From NCBI GenBank assembly GCA_002917775.1, contig KZ627151.1, positions 756,607 through 820,606 of the forward strand: 64,000 nt of DNA. The letters are read 5' to 3'. Below are positions 35,639 to 47,020 of the stretch, piece by piece. A program made the translations under genes and the position numbers. Within the stretch, counting starts at the first letter, position 1. Each line of letters begins with the position of its first letter. Origin of the DNA: Glaciozyma antarctica PI12 (Eukaryota > Basidiomycota > Microbotryomycetes > Kriegeriales > Camptobasidiaceae). The notes under the pieces were generated by a model, which did not search any database, was not told the DNA's origin, and saw only the letters and a list, made by a program, of their open reading frames with translations.

Positions 35639-38600
35639 CTAGCTGCTCGCCTTGACGACCTTCTGCGAACTCGCGACGAGACGCTTGACCGAGTCCAGGA
35701 GCTTCGTCTGCGCCGCTCCGATGTCGAGGACTCCCTTGAGGTGCTCGATTATCTCCTCCCTGCGTCGTATAGGGCGTTAGTACGAGCTCTCGCGAGAGGA
35801 GCGGAAGGACGAACGTCTCGAGGTAGAACTCCTCGCCGAGCTTGAGAGCAGCAGAGTCGAGGACGGCGCGACTGGCGTCGAAGGACTGCGCAGCGTCCTC
35901 CCTCCTGCTCGCAAACTTCTGAAGAACGACCTGCGAAAAATTCTTGCGTCAGTCGCTGGGATTCGAGGCCCAGAAGATGAGCAACTGACCTCGGAGAGCT
36001 CCATGAGGAGGCGCGAGAATTCGTCGTCGGTGTTGGCGGGAGGAACCTCCTGGATTGGAGCGGCCTTGTGCGACTTGTTCTTCTTCTTGCGAGACTTGAC
36101 CGGCTCCGAAGCGCGAAGAGAGTGGTGGGTCGACTTGGAAAGGAACTGGCGACGAGGGAACTTGGGTTTGGTCGCAGCGACGGGAGGAACGAGCTCTTCT
36201 TCGACGGCCTGAGGAGGAACATCAGCTCACAGCGTGCAAAGCCAGAGGGAAACGCGCACCTCCTCGAGCTCCATCTCAACATCCTCCTCCTCGACGACCT
36301 CCTCCGCCCCCTCATCCACATTCCTCGCACCCACCTCCTCACGACCCTCATCCGAATTCTCCTCCTCCTCCTCATTCGCCTTCGTAAGCATCTTCAGTAC
36401 CTCCTTCCTCGACATTCCCAACAACTGGCTCTGCAGCGCCTGGCTCGCTTCCTCGTCCGAGTCGTCCGAGTCGGCCAGGTCGACGATTTGCGGCTGGGAG
36501 GAGAAGGGATCCGAGTTGGGGACGAGGACGTGCGAGACGGTCGACCTCGTTCTGTGCGCAAGTATAGAAACCTTAGATATGGATCGTAGGGCGAGGGAGA
36601 GTACGCACGGGAGGGGGTTCACCACGTCGTCGGCGAAAATGACCGTCTTCGCCTTGGTGGCGGAACCATCGCCGACCTTGACGCGCTTCGAGGCAGACTG
36701 CAGCACCAAAGGACTCTCCGCGCGCTTCGCATTCTCCGTCATCGCCGATTCCTGTGAAATCTTCTTCGTCGCAAAAGCCTTCGGCAGCGAGGGGGCGTTG
36801 ACGTCCTTCGGCGCGAGCTTCGTCGCCTTGGGAAGACGGTTGGCGGGGCGGGAAGAGGATTTAGGTTCGAAGAGGGGCTCGAGGAGGAGAGGAGTGGGGT
36901 GGCGGAGAGCTTGGGGTTTGGCGCGGGAGCGAGGAGTGCCCTTGGGAGTAGGGAGGGTCGACTTCTTTGGCTGGTGAGAGGTCGACGACGAGCGCTGAGT
37001 TTTTTGAGCTCGTTAGCGGCGAAACATGGAGGTTTGTAGAGAGGCGGGGAACGTACAAGGTTGCGGGAATCGAGAATCTTGCGAAGGTGCGGAACGTCGG
37101 TCGAGCGAATGCGAAAGGCGATTTCGAGGGCTGCCTTCTTCGATGCGAGGGGCTCAGAGTCGAGAGTGGGAGGATTGAAGAGCATCATGCGGACGACGAG
37201 AGTTTCTGCACAGTGGATCAGCTGCTTTTCCAGCCAGCGAAGAGAATGAGAATGCCGCACCTCCGTCCTCTTCAATCTCAACTCGCTCGACCGCGCTGTA
37301 CTCCACCTCGAGCAAAAGCTCCACGACATCGTCGCTGTCGTCTTCAAGCGCCTTGGTCGTGACGGCCGAGAAGGTGGAGCGGTTGAAGAAGACGTCGACC
37401 CCGTACGTGATCCCTGCTCCGACGTCGCCGTCCTCGTTCTGCAGGCGTTCTCCTCCTGCCTCGAGCGAGAGAGCGAAGATGTACTGGAAGCTGTGAGAGA
37501 GGCATTACGTGCTTTGCTTACGCCTGAGGAAGAGTGGGACTCACTTGTGAGGATCGCGAGAGCCGAGCATGCGAAGGAACGCAAGCGATTTCTGCTCGTC
37601 GTCAAATCACGAAAAACCATCGCCCCTCGCAAGTCGAAGCTCGACATGACTTACGGACTCGTAGTTATCCATCGTGAGCTCGCGGAACTTGGCGAGGATC
37701 GCCTTGACGTCCTTGGGTCCGTACTGCGCCGCACGAAAGAGGTGAGAGTCCCAGCGCGCCTTGGAGACGCCGTTGTCCTTCGCTTCGACTCCCACAGCTT
37801 CTCCAATACGGAATGACAGCTCGAGAGCGCGCTCAGTGAGACCGAAATCTGCGAAGAAGTCAGAAAGGAGGGGGAAGAGGAGAGAAAGGACGTACCGGCT
37901 GAATCGAAGATGAGGGACCCAAGAGTCTGAGGACCGAGAAGGGCGGCCTGAGCGAGGACGCGCTTGTTTTCGGAGCAGTGGTTGATCGCGTAGTCGAACA
38001 CATCGAGGACCTGTGAGGAGTTAGCGCGACTCCAGCTTGTTCCGCGGAGATGGACTCACTCGACGATGAAGCATGATTCGGAACTTGGACTCGCTGAGGA
38101 CCTTGGGAAGAGTCTTGAAGCAGGTCGAGCCGAGAAGGATCTTGTCTGTACGAAAGGGTCAGCAGCTACGCGTGCGGGAGAGGGAGGACGTACCCTCGCG
38201 ACTGACCACCCTCCCCTTCGCCTCGTCGTCGCGCAAGAAGAGCTACACCCATCTCATCAGCTCTTCCCATCCTCTCAAAGAAATAACACGACAGAACGCA
38301 CCTTCATCCCCCTCAAAACGCCTTCCAACAACGCCTCCCACGCCACTCCCAGCTCCTCCCGTCCTTTCCCAAACCTCTCCTTCTCGCTCTTCTCGCTCCA
38401 GAGCTTCGAGACCTGCTTGAGGATGTGCTCCACCAGCGCAGCGAGGAACGTGAGACTTTCGGCTGGGAGAGCTTCGAGGAGGGGAACGAGGGTCGACGCG
38501 AAGAGGGGACCGAGCTGGGCGAGTTTGGGAGGGAAGGAGGGGGCAGAGTGGGACTGTGTGTGGAGGTCAGTGGAGTGAGGGAGGTTGAGGGAAGTGGGGA

Positions 38601-38746
38601 GCCACCTTATGAGTGGTGAGGTGAAAGAAGGCCTTCTTGAGCTGCGCGAGGAGCTTGGAGGGGTCTCCCTTGAGAGGAGTGGCGACTTTGACGAGCTTGT
38701 CGAAGCGCGCTTTAAGCGCTGCTTCAGAGCTTGTGCTGCTGCTCAT
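35639..38746 (-). CDS. Red1/SYCP2-like chromosome axis protein (tentative)
   Basis: About 840 residues. The N-terminal third is helical and ARM-like (ALKARFDKLVKVATPLKG, TLVPLLEALPAESLTFLAAL, LDVFDYAINHCSENKRVLAQ). A beta-rich domain follows (GITYGVDVFFN, VVELLLEVEYSAVERVEIEE, AALEIAFRI), then a long basic, Pro/Ser-rich linker with acidic patches, and a C-terminal coiled coil (FSRLLMELSEVVLQKF, IIEHLKGVLDIGAAQTKLLD). ARM-like domain, PH-like domain, disordered linker and terminal coiled coil is the layout of meiotic axis proteins Red1 and SYCP2; sequence similarity by eye is weak. ATG 38744-38746, stop 35639-35641. The last intron needs the rarer donor gttcgt. I am unsure of the name but sure of a gene. 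Confidence 0.5.
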
Positions 38747-38923
38747 TCCTGCTGCTGAGTTGGGAGGTGTTGTGGTGGAGAAGAGGGAGGCAGTCACGTC
38801 CAAAGTCTCGAGATCAGTCGCGTCGCCTCTCGAGGGACTGCAAAACAGAATTCGTGTTCACTGCTGCCGTGGCCTATATCAAGCACTTGCTCCACCCAGC
38901 TCCTCCTCCTCCTGAGACTGGTA

Positions 38924-41048
38924 CTAAGATCCTCGGTTCCCATACATCTCCATCGCCACCCTCTCGAACTCGACCGCATCAGCCAGCGCATCCCGATACC
39001 TGCATCCCTCATCAGCTCTCCTCCCACTCCTCCCAAACCTTACTCACCTCCTACTCGGTTCAATCCCAATCTGCCCCATTCCCAGCGTACTCCTATTCAC
39101 CAACGCCCCCCTCTCAGTAAACAACTCCATCCTCGCCCCCTCCCCCGCCGCAAGCTTTTTGACGACCTCCAAGATGTCTGCGACCGGATCTCGCGTCTCC
39201 GGGTCGCGCAGACGCTTTTAGAGATTGTGGTAGAGCTGGCCCCAGGCGGTCTTGAAGACGTCTCGGCAGGTAACGACTTTTGCCACCATGTTGACGTAGG
39301 CGGTTAGGTCGTAGATGCCGTCGCGAGACATGAGCCAGCGAGTGCATTCGATATCTTCATAGAAACACATTCAGCGAGCGGCGGGGAGGAATGGGAAAAG
39401 AATGCACCTAGGAACTCCTTGTCCTTGTAAATCCTCTCGGCCGCCAACCTGCATTCACTCGAATATCGAGTAGTCTTGTCCATTGCGCGAGGGAGGTCGG
39501 GGAGAGCTTTGGGGTCCGGGCGGTGGGAGAGGAGAACGACTTCTTGGGCTGTGAAGACGGGGAGGTTGAGGGTCGCTTGGGGGTCTATCGCCTTGAGCAG
39601 GGCGGCTTGGCGCGTGTAGAGCCTGCGCCAGTGCGGGTTAGTGCGATGCTTGTAGATACAGTGTGAGGAGAGAGGGAGGAGAAGTCGGGGAACGGGAAGT
39701 AAGGAGGAAGGGGTGGACGACGCCGATCGAAGTGGAGAACGAGGAGGGAAACGCGCTTACCCAGGGTTCCAGCCCAAATCCGCCGCCTTATCGCTCACAT
39801 ACTTCCACGCCTCAATCGGTCGTTCCCTCTGTTCGAGCGAGTGTCGAGGCGGACTCGGCGAGCGCGCACGACTCGAGAAAGGCGCGTTCGAGAGTCGGCG
39901 GCGAGGGTCGCGGTCGTGCGGGTCGGGCGAGTGAGGTCGTTTGGAGTAGTAAGTATCTGGAGAGCGGGGGCGCGGGAGGAAGTGGGTACGGTCGGGGGAG
40001 GGTGGGCGTTGGGCTTGGTTGAGCTCGTGAGTCGAGGCCGAGGAGTTGGAGGTGCGACGTGAGCTGGGTTGAGGGAGAGATGGTACGGCAGGCGGTTGTG
40101 GCGCGACAGTGCTGTGGGAGTGTTAGAAAGGATTTGAGAGGAGGGTGAGGGATGGACGCACTCTTTGGCGGAGATGGGGAAGGTGTACTTCTTCTGCCAC
40201 TCGCGGACACTCTTGCGCAGGAGGACGAATGCCGGCTCACCCGTTTCGAGTGGACCAAGGTCGAGCGTCACCGTCGCAGGCTCGTGGAAGGTCTTGCTGG
40301 AACGGCGGTAGCTCCTCGCTGCGATGCGAAGCGTACATTCTTGACGCTGATTCCCTCCCTTCTCCAGCGTGACCCGCCCAGCGCAGTCTTCCCCCCTCAT
40401 CAGCTTTCATCCTTCCCTCCGCAGCGAGAAGCACTCACAAATCAACTCCGAGATAGCTTTCCCTTCAATCCGCAAGAGCTCCTCCCTCCCATCCTTGACC
40501 ACCGTCAACCCCTCGCTCCCCACCCTCAAGCTCAGCTACGACCTCTCCTCCCTCTCCAACACTTCCTCCTCCAGCACCAGCACATACACCTTCATCTCCG
40601 CCCTAACCTCCTCGACCGGCACACGCGACTTGGCCTCCTGCGCCATGGCGAAGAACCGAGCTCCAGCAGCAGCGACAAGATCGGAAGTGGCGAGCGGGCT
40701 GAATTGGAATAGAAGGAGATGGGCAGGGGAAAGGCTGGGGAGGTCGTGGGTGTGGAGAGAGTCGAGTGCGAGCTCGAATAGCGCTGTTGAAAGGGGGCGA
40801 AGAAGGTCAGCTCTCAGCTCGCGCGCGTAGCTCGGAGGAGGTCGTACGTTCGGTTAGATCTCCAGCGGAGGGGTCGTAGCATGTACGGCGACTGAGCCAG
40901 ACGGCGTAGGCTCGTTGGCGACTGAGGAAGCAGAGGTCGGTGCGGAGGGATGCGATTGCGAGGGAGGTGGTGGAGAGAGTGAACTGTCGAGGGCGTCGCT
41001 GGGAAGTCGGTTGGCTCCAGGAGGAGCTCTTCGCTCTCGCGTGCTCAT
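38924..41048 (-). CDS. hypothetical protein, frame interrupted once
   Basis: I do not recognise this gene. Coding signal is clear: LSRQRAYAVWLSRRTCYDPS, an Ala-rich helix with VPVEEVRAEMKVYVLVLEEE, ECTLRIAARSYRRSSKTF, a Ser/Pro/Arg-rich linker, then a helical C-terminal half with RWLMSRDGIYDLTAYVNMVA and RRYRDALADAVEFERVAMEM, ending GNRGS at 38924. At least five introns are canonical. Within the C-terminal half a TAA near 39218-39220 interrupts an otherwise continuous frame. The N-terminus is unclear: ATG 41046-41048 opens a frame that differs from the frame of the next conserved block, with no GT between them. It may be a gene with assembly errors or an early pseudogene. Confidence 0.5.
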
Positions 41049-41470
41049 AAGAGACCTGGCATCCTGTGCCTAAGGGAGGTCTTTACCAAAGCAGTCGCGC
41101 GCTCAGGTCGTCGCGAAGTCATTTATTAGATTTAATTCGCATGCCCACTTGCTCTTTAGGAAAATATATTGAATATTGAGCGCCGTTGTGACTCCGTAAG
41201 GGCTCTGTGCCTCTCTCCCTCCTACCACTCACTCCAACACTTTTCTCCTCAAATCCAGCCGCCGACTCGCTCCTCACCTGCCCACCGACCCAGCGTTCAC
41301 CGTTGAGTCGTTCCCCGTCGCCCGCGCGCGAATCCATCACCCCAAACACCTTCTCCGCCAAATCCTTCCTTCTCTCTCTCTCTCTCTCTCGGCCCCCACC
41401 AGGACCTTCCACCGAGACCGTCAGTATATCCCATCCTCGAAGCCTACACCCCACTCACACTGCCGATTCG
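41049..41470. other. promoter and leader region of the bZIP gene
   Basis: 422 bases between divergent genes. An AT-rich patch (aaaatatattgaatattg near 41159-41177) is the best TATA-like site. A CT microsatellite occupies about 41370-41391. The 300-base stretch after the AT patch contains no ATG, so the leader would have no upstream reading frame. Confidence 0.5.
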
Positions 41471-42697
41471 ATGCGCACTACCAGGCGTACCAAGAATGCG
41501 GAACGAGCGGAACGATCCTCCCCTCCAGTCTCTGGCGGGGCCGTTGAACAAGTCGAGCAGCAGGAGTCGCCACCTCAGGTGAACATACTCGAACGCGCTA
41601 CCAGCGAATCAACCCTCTCGAGCGGATTCACGGCAGGCAGCCTGGCATCGTCGCCGGCATGCCCGCCCTACGCCCTCGACCCGTCGCTCAGTGGCGAGCC
41701 CAAACCCTGCGACAGTTGGTCCTCTTATCTTAACACCGTGTGCTTTGGCACTGACGACCTCCTCTCACCAGACGCCTTCAGCCTCGAGACGTACCTAAAC
41801 CTCGGCCAAGACGCGCAGGCGTACCTTCCCTCCTCCTTCGACTCTCTCTCCTCGAACGACGCACTCTCGATCGACCCTATGGCGCTCAACGCTTCGCTCG
41901 ATTCGCCACTGGACCTCTCGCCGTACGATGGGACGATTGAGCCTTCCGAGATGGGATCGTCGCCCTACTTCGACACCGAGGACGCCCTTCGCTCGCCAGC
42001 GTTCGACTGGAGCTACCCTCTCTTCCCATTGATCGAGTCGGTTACCGGCGCTGGAGCGAACGAGGGCGCAGGAGCTTCGAACGAGGGCGTAGGAGCATCG
42101 AACGAGGCTGGAGGAGTCGTCTCGCCACACGAAGTCTCCCCCTTCCCTCCTTCTCCCAACACCTCCGACGAGCTCGAGTTGCTGAACAAAGACTCCGACG
42201 AGGAGTACCGCCCCACGACTCCCGCTCCCTCGGACGACGACTACCTCCCCTCAACCCGCACCCGCAAGCGTCGTTCCTCCTCCGCCGCCCCCCGCGATCC
42301 CACGACTCAAAAGCGAATCTTTACCGGCTCCCGCTCCGCCTCTCTCATCCCCTCCGACGCCCCCATCCAACCCCGCACTTACGTCCTCCCCTCCTCCACC
42401 TCCCGCAAAGCCCTCCCTATCGCCGTCTCTCGTTCCCTCCCTCGTCCCTCCGGTACCCGTCGGACTAAAGTCCCCGCGATCGAGGAAGGAGCTCCGGAGG
42501 CACGGGAGTTGGATAGGGAGATTTTGGAGACGGTCGAGGCGAAGAGGAGCATGAATACGTTGGCAGCGAGGAAGAGTCGGGAGAGGAAGGCGAGGTATTT
42601 GGAGGAGTTGGAGAGGAAGGTGGGGGAGCAGGAAGTGGAGTTGCGGGGGTTGAGGGTTGAGGTGGAGAGGTTGAAGAGGCTTTGTGGGGAGGAGTAG
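41471..42697 (+). CDS. bZIP transcription factor (Gcn4-type basic region)
   Basis: About 408 residues in one exon, which is unusual here. ATG at 41471 (MRTTRRTKNAERAE). The frame is open upstream to 41207 but without an ATG. The middle is acidic with Ser/Asp/Leu-rich stretches fit for activation (DSLSSNDALSIDPMALNASL). Near residue 200 there are imperfect repeats GAGANEGAGASNEGVGASNE. The C-terminus is the bZIP: NTLAARKSRERKARYLEELE, then heptads ending in RLKRLCGEE. The N-x-x-AARKSR-x-RK pattern belongs to the Gcn4/Cpc1 group, which controls amino-acid synthesis genes; orthology to Gcn4 is inference. Confidence 0.82.
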   Translation: MRTTRRTKNAERAERSSPPVSGGAVEQVEQQESPPQVNILERATSESTLSSGFTAGSLASSPACPPYALDPSLSGEPKPCDSWSSYLNTVCFGTDDLLSPDAFSLETYLNLGQDAQAYLPSSFDSLSSNDALSIDPMALNASLDSPLDLSPYDGTIEPSEMGSSPYFDTEDALRSPAFDWSYPLFPLIESVTGAGANEGAGASNEGVGASNEAGGVVSPHEVSPFPPSPNTSDELELLNKDSDEEYRPTTPAPSDDDYLPSTRTRKRRSSSAAPRDPTTQKRIFTGSRSASLIPSDAPIQPRTYVLPSSTSRKALPIAVSRSLPRPSGTRRTKVPAIEEGAPEARELDREILETVEAKRSMNTLAARKSRERKARYLEELERKVGEQEVELRGLRVEVERLKRLCGEE

Positions 42698-43176
42698 GAG
42701 CCGGTTTTGACAGGACCTCGTTGTGTACTCCCCTTCCTTCTATACTTGTGCAAAATTTGGTTGTGCGATCACTCTTCGTCGTCGTCGTCGAGAGAGCAGA
42801 GAGAACGTGGTAGAAAGGAGAGGTCCTCGGGTTCTTCGCGGGAGCTGCTGCTTCGCTCCGTACTGCTCGATTCCACGTTTCTCCAGATCTGTACGCATCC
42901 CACCGCGCTCTTCGCTTCCACCCTCGCAGGAGTTGTGTGAGAAAGCATAGACGCGTGCGGAGAGCAACGTCTGTGGAGGGGGAGCTCGGCAAGCTCTTCC
43001 TGCACGTTGCGATCCTCCCAGTCGCTCGCTTCACTCCAGCGCGCAGAGCTGAGCTACGCTTGAGCTCTGCTAAACACGGAACCGTCAAAGAGCAGTACAC
43101 CGAAGCAGGTCCCGAGGGCGACGTCGAATCCGAAGAATTATCGAATACAAGGCACAGATGTATCCCCCACTCGCTC
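42698..43176. other. intergenic between convergent genes
   Basis: 479 bases between the stop codons of the bZIP and NTF2-like genes. Contains a cgtcgtcgtcg run near 42777. Short open frames on both strands lack any recognisable feature. Confidence 0.5.
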
Positions 43177-43990
43177 CTACTCCTTCGGCACCGAAATGAG
43201 CGACGGCATCGTCTTGCCATTGAGTCCGCGAAGGCTCTTGGCGATACCGCTCGAGGGGAGAGGCTTCGCGTCCCTGTCCTTGCGAGTTAGCTTTGTCCGG
43301 CCTGGGTAGGGGAGGGGAGGGGAGGGCGTACCAGCGGTCTTCGAGGCGCGTGATGTACTCCTCCGAATCGAGCTCGACGTGGATGAGGGATTCCATGATC
43401 TGCGTGCGAGAGTCAGCAACACTTTCCTCCCACACCGCTCCGAGGAGCACTGGTACAGCCTCTCCGCCTGGCGACCGCGACTCACCTTGGTCGTCTTGAT
43501 AAACGCGACCGTATACTTCTGCCTCTGCTCACTGAAGTCGCCTCATCAGCTCACCTCCCCATCTCAGCTCGACGAAAGAACGCACAACTCGATCAACCCA
43601 GGCTCATTCTTCGTCACCTTCCAAGCGAGCGTCTCGCTCTCAGGGAAAGCCTTGACCAACCCGAACCACTGAGCGGCGTACTGCCTGAACCCGACAGCGA
43701 TTGCGATAGGATCTGAGAAGACGCAAGACGTCAGCGGTCGTCCTCAGGCACGAGTGGGATGGGCGCACCTTCGAACGTAGCGTCCTCCCTCCAGCCGCGC
43801 TTGAGGATCTCAAGGCTCGCTTGACTGCTGAACAGCTACACGGACGTCAGCGTTCGAACCCCGAGAGCAGGCAGTGGCGAGGACGGACCTTGTGAATATC
43901 CTGAACGAGTTGGAGGCGCCGTCCTTCGAGAAGGAGACCATGATCGGTTTCGCCGTTGAGAGCGAGCTTGGAAGCGGGAGAGAGGGACAT
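43177..43990 (-). CDS. NTF2-like fold protein of unknown function
   Basis: About 190 residues. ATG 43988-43990 (MSLSPASKLALNG). The order EGRRLQLVQDIHKLFSSQAS, RGWREDATFEDPIAIAVG, RQYAAQWFGLVKAFPESE, then FIKTTKIMESLIHVELDSEE matches small fungal and plant proteins of SnoaL/NTF2-like shape (DUF2358-like), whose function I do not know. The C-terminus is KTMPSLISVPKE, stop 43177-43179. Five introns are canonical. The frame before this ATG reads RLPASLRPFSTTSPL without a Met; this looks like a mitochondrial presequence, so an unseen upstream exon could add one. Confidence 0.65.
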
Positions 43991-44358
43991 GAGGGGGGAG
44001 GTGGTGCTGAAGGGTCGGAGGGAGGCGGGGAGGCGGGCTAGGCGCGGGGCGAGAGGAGGCAGGATGGAGTCGAGTGGAGGTGGTGGTGGCGGTGGTGGTG
44101 ATTGTACGAGAGCAGGAGGGTGATGGGAGGAGGGAGAGAAGCGACCCTATGGATCTTGGGAAATCGAGCTCTCGTCATCGACGAATCTTGCGTCTTTTGC
44201 GTCTTTGCGAGGAGGGGCGCGGGTGAGCTCGTTCGTTCACGCTCAGCAAGGTAAAGGGTTGTCCTTGTGTGATACCAACTATCAAAAAAAAAATTGGCCA
44301 TCTCTACATCCCTCAAAAGTCGTCCAGCGAGCTCGCTCGAATCGTCGTCGCACTCTCA

Positions 44359-45083
44359 TCAGAGTCCTGAACAGGACACGCCATCAGCTCCTCCGTCCTT
44401 GAGATCAAGTTGAAGCTGAAAAAGGGACTGCTTACCCTCGCTCGGAAACATCAGGCGGTCCCAGTATCCCTTCAGCTCGATCCCCCGCTCGGCGCACAGG
44501 ACCTTCAGCTGGCTGTGTGAGAACGGACAACGAGCAACGGATGCAAAGGAGATATTGAAAAGGGCCGTACTCGCGCTTCCAGGGATCGCAGCGGACGTTC
44601 TGGTAGTGAGAGTCGTACCTAAGGCACCTGAGGCCTGCGCGCGGTGCTCAACTTGCAGCTCAAGTAATGAGAAGCCATCTACGCACCCTCCATCCCAGGA
44701 AGCGAGAGCAGTACCTCCGGCTCGATAGTCGCATACCAATAGTCCAGCTTCTCCAGCGCCGGGAACAGCGCCAAAACATTTTGCTGGACTCTGGACGACG
44801 CTCCAGTCGCGTCGTACCGCAGCTCCTTCGTGCGTCCCCGCGCGCCCTTCGTCCGCCTAAACACTGCCACCTGGTGAGGAGTACTCAGGTCCACCCTCTC
44901 CCATAGAAGCGCCTGGGCCACAGGGCGGAAGGAACGGCAGACGAGCGCGCAGCGACGGAGGAGAGGGTATCGCTTGAGGCGGTAGTTGGGGGCGAATTCG
45001 GGCCAGTGTTCTTCTTCTTCGGCGGCGAGTTGGAAGATGCTGTGGATGAGCTCCGTGGGGAGAGAGGCGGCGAGGGAGGTCAT
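44359..45083 (-). CDS. short F-box protein
   Basis: About 190 residues. ATG 45081-45083 (MTSLAASLPTELIHSIF). F-box-like segment: LPTELIHSIFQLAAEE, RCALVCRSFRPVAQALLWER. One LRR-like piece follows (FPALEKLDYWYATIEPEVLL), then CLRYDSHYQNVRCDPWKR and LKVLCAERGIELKGYWDRL. Introns near 44585 and 44690 have canonical donors, and a final one after FPSEG may read into the same stop at 44359-44361. Likely an SCF adaptor, with truncated repeats compared with its kin. Confidence 0.7.
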
Positions 45084-45300
45084 GGAGAGGAGTGGAGGGG
45101 ACCGCGAGCAGGAGGTGGATTCCTAGGACGCAGTTAGGTTAGACCTGCACCACGCACGCTAGGAAGAGAGTATGCTTACGTTGAACACGTTCGTGCTGAG
45201 CACAGACTCGAGAACGCCGAGCGGGTGGTGGAAGGAGGACAAGAGATGAACGTGCCGGCAGCTTCTCTTCTCTCCCTCCCCACCTCTTCTCTGGAACAGC

Positions 45301-45795
45301 ATGGCAACCCGCCAGCTCGCCATCAAGACTGGCGTCGTAAACCGGTACGCTCTCGTCCACCTGATCCTCTCCACAAGCTCACGCGCGCTCCTCTACCCAG
45401 GCTCGTCAAGGAAGTTCAGTCGTACAAAGACGAAGCCGATACGCTCAAGCTCCGTGTGGACAAGATGGAAGCGGAGGAGCAGGATATCTACGAGGTCCGA
45501 CAGCAGGTACGTCCGAGACCAGCGGGAGGAGGAGCTGAGGGAGCTGACCTGGCGCTCGGCGAGCAGAAACGCGTCCATGCGGATAGCCTGCAGATGATTC
45601 CTGATTCGGAGAAGAGGCTAGCGAAAGCTATACTGGATCTCGAGGAGCTGGTGGTGCGTTCGGGCGGCGCCTTTTCGCGTTGAGGATGGTGCTGATGCGG
45701 TGCGGGTTTCGTAGGAGGCGCAGACGCAGGATTTGGCAGGAACTGAGGAGCTTGCGAAGGCGCAGGCTGCTCTGGTGGCTGCTCAGCCTTCATGA
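45301..45795 (+). CDS. RBL2: tubulin-specific chaperone A (TBCA/Rbl2)
   Basis: Cofactor that holds beta-tubulin during folding. ATG at 45301 (MATRQLAIKTGVVNR), one intron, then LVKEVQSYKDEADTLKLRVD, MEAEEQDIYEVRQQ, KRVHADSLQMIPDSEKRLAK and ILDLEELVEAQTQDL. The three-helix bundle and length of about 115 residues are normal for the family. The C-terminus is Ala-rich, ending VAAQPS with TGA 45793-45795. Four exons; introns have gtgcgt or gtacgt donors. GCP2 in the same window also acts on tubulin, but at a distance that implies no operon-like link. Confidence 0.92.
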
Positions 45796-46074
45796 GCGAG
45801 CCCTCTCGATGAAGATTGGGCCTGCACGCGACGCGTTGATGTAACAGTATCGACAGCACATCGTATGGACCTCTGCTCTGCTCTACTCTCATCTCTGCGC
45901 TTCCCCTCTGCTTCCGAATCAAACGCTGCGCCTGTCTCTGCTCCGAAATCTGCGCAGGCTCTCAGGACGACGACGACAAGGAACCAGCCAATGTTGCAGA
46001 ACGACGAGGAGTCCCAGCTCCAGCTCCAAGAATGCAAAGAAGGTCCCGCCTTGACGGTCCATGAAGAGACAAGC

Positions 46075-47020
46075 TTAACCCGAGCCAGCTCCCTTGAATT
46101 TGTACCTGCTCGACTAGACATCAGCGTCGAGGTCAACCTTCGCAACCGCCGCTCGACGCACTGATCGTTCCTCTTCCCCGTAAAGGTCCACTTGACGCCC
46201 TGAACGACATCATTCTTGTTGGTCGTGTACCTCCCAAATAGCTTGGAGAACTGCATCGCTCATCAGTCTCGCCCCTCGAAACGCACTCGCAAAAAACGGC
46301 TCACCGATCCAATAACGACGTCGATGCTGGTGGGCGTACGAACCCACTTGTCGTCAAATCCATCGGTAATGAAGAGCGTCGCCGTCTTGCCGTCCGGCGT
46401 CGTAAACTTCGCCTCGAGCCCGCAGTACGCCGTTGCGGCTTTCTCGTAGTTCCCTCCAAAGTTCTTGAGCATCGTGCCGACCGAGGGAGCAAAGCCGGGG
46501 ACTTGGTCGTTGTAAGGGAATCCGCACCAGCTGTTGCCTGAGAGGACGTCAGCGGGAACGAGGGAGGGAGCGAAGGGAGGAGCGAACCGTTGGTTGAATC
46601 GGCGGCGCTGTTCGTGCGGAACCAACTTGCGATAGCGTTCGAGTTGGTACCCGTGAAGCTCGTGACGCCAGCTTTGGTAACAGCGTTGCTAGAGCTGGTT
46701 GTAGCGAGGTTGACGGGAGTGACGGCCGCAGTCTTTTTGAGGACGCAGTTGCCGTTGACGGGGCGATAACCGGGGTCGCAGACGGTTTTGCAGGTGCCGT
46801 CGATGCACCTGTGTTGCCGATGTGGCTTGAGAGAGCCTGTGCATTGGCTTGCGCGGAAACACGATTGCCTCTTTGAGACTGGGAGGGAGAGGATTCAGCA
46901 GCTATCACCTGAGAGGCCCAGCGATAACGACTCACGGGCCTGGCCACTTTGAAGAGGGGCAGCTGTGACCGTCAAGGCACACAGCAGCAAGGAGAAGGCT
47001 GAGAGGGGAGCGTAGAGCAT
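46075..47020 (-). CDS. secreted Cys-rich protein with Kex2 site, DPBB/expansin-like
   Basis: ATG 47018-47020 with signal peptide MLYAPLSAFSLLLCALTVTA. After a canonical intron comes ALSKRQ, a Kex2-type KR site, then a short Cys module: CFRASQC, CIDGTCKTVCDPGYRPVNGN, C. A Thr/Ser/Ala linker leads to a beta-rich domain: SWFRTNSAADSTNGNSWCGF, PYNDQVPGFAPSVG, AYCGLEAKFTTPDGKTATLF and WVRTPTSIDVVIG. The last intron joins GKRNDQ to YKFKGAGSG and stop 46075-46077. Family resemblance to RlpA/expansin-like secreted fungal proteins is by pattern only. A cell-wall or extracellular role is inference. Confidence 0.68.

Noticed and set aside
41207-41470. N-terminal extension of the bZIP protein
   Set aside because: The frame is open but begins with GTG, contains a CT microsatellite, and has no ATG before 41471.
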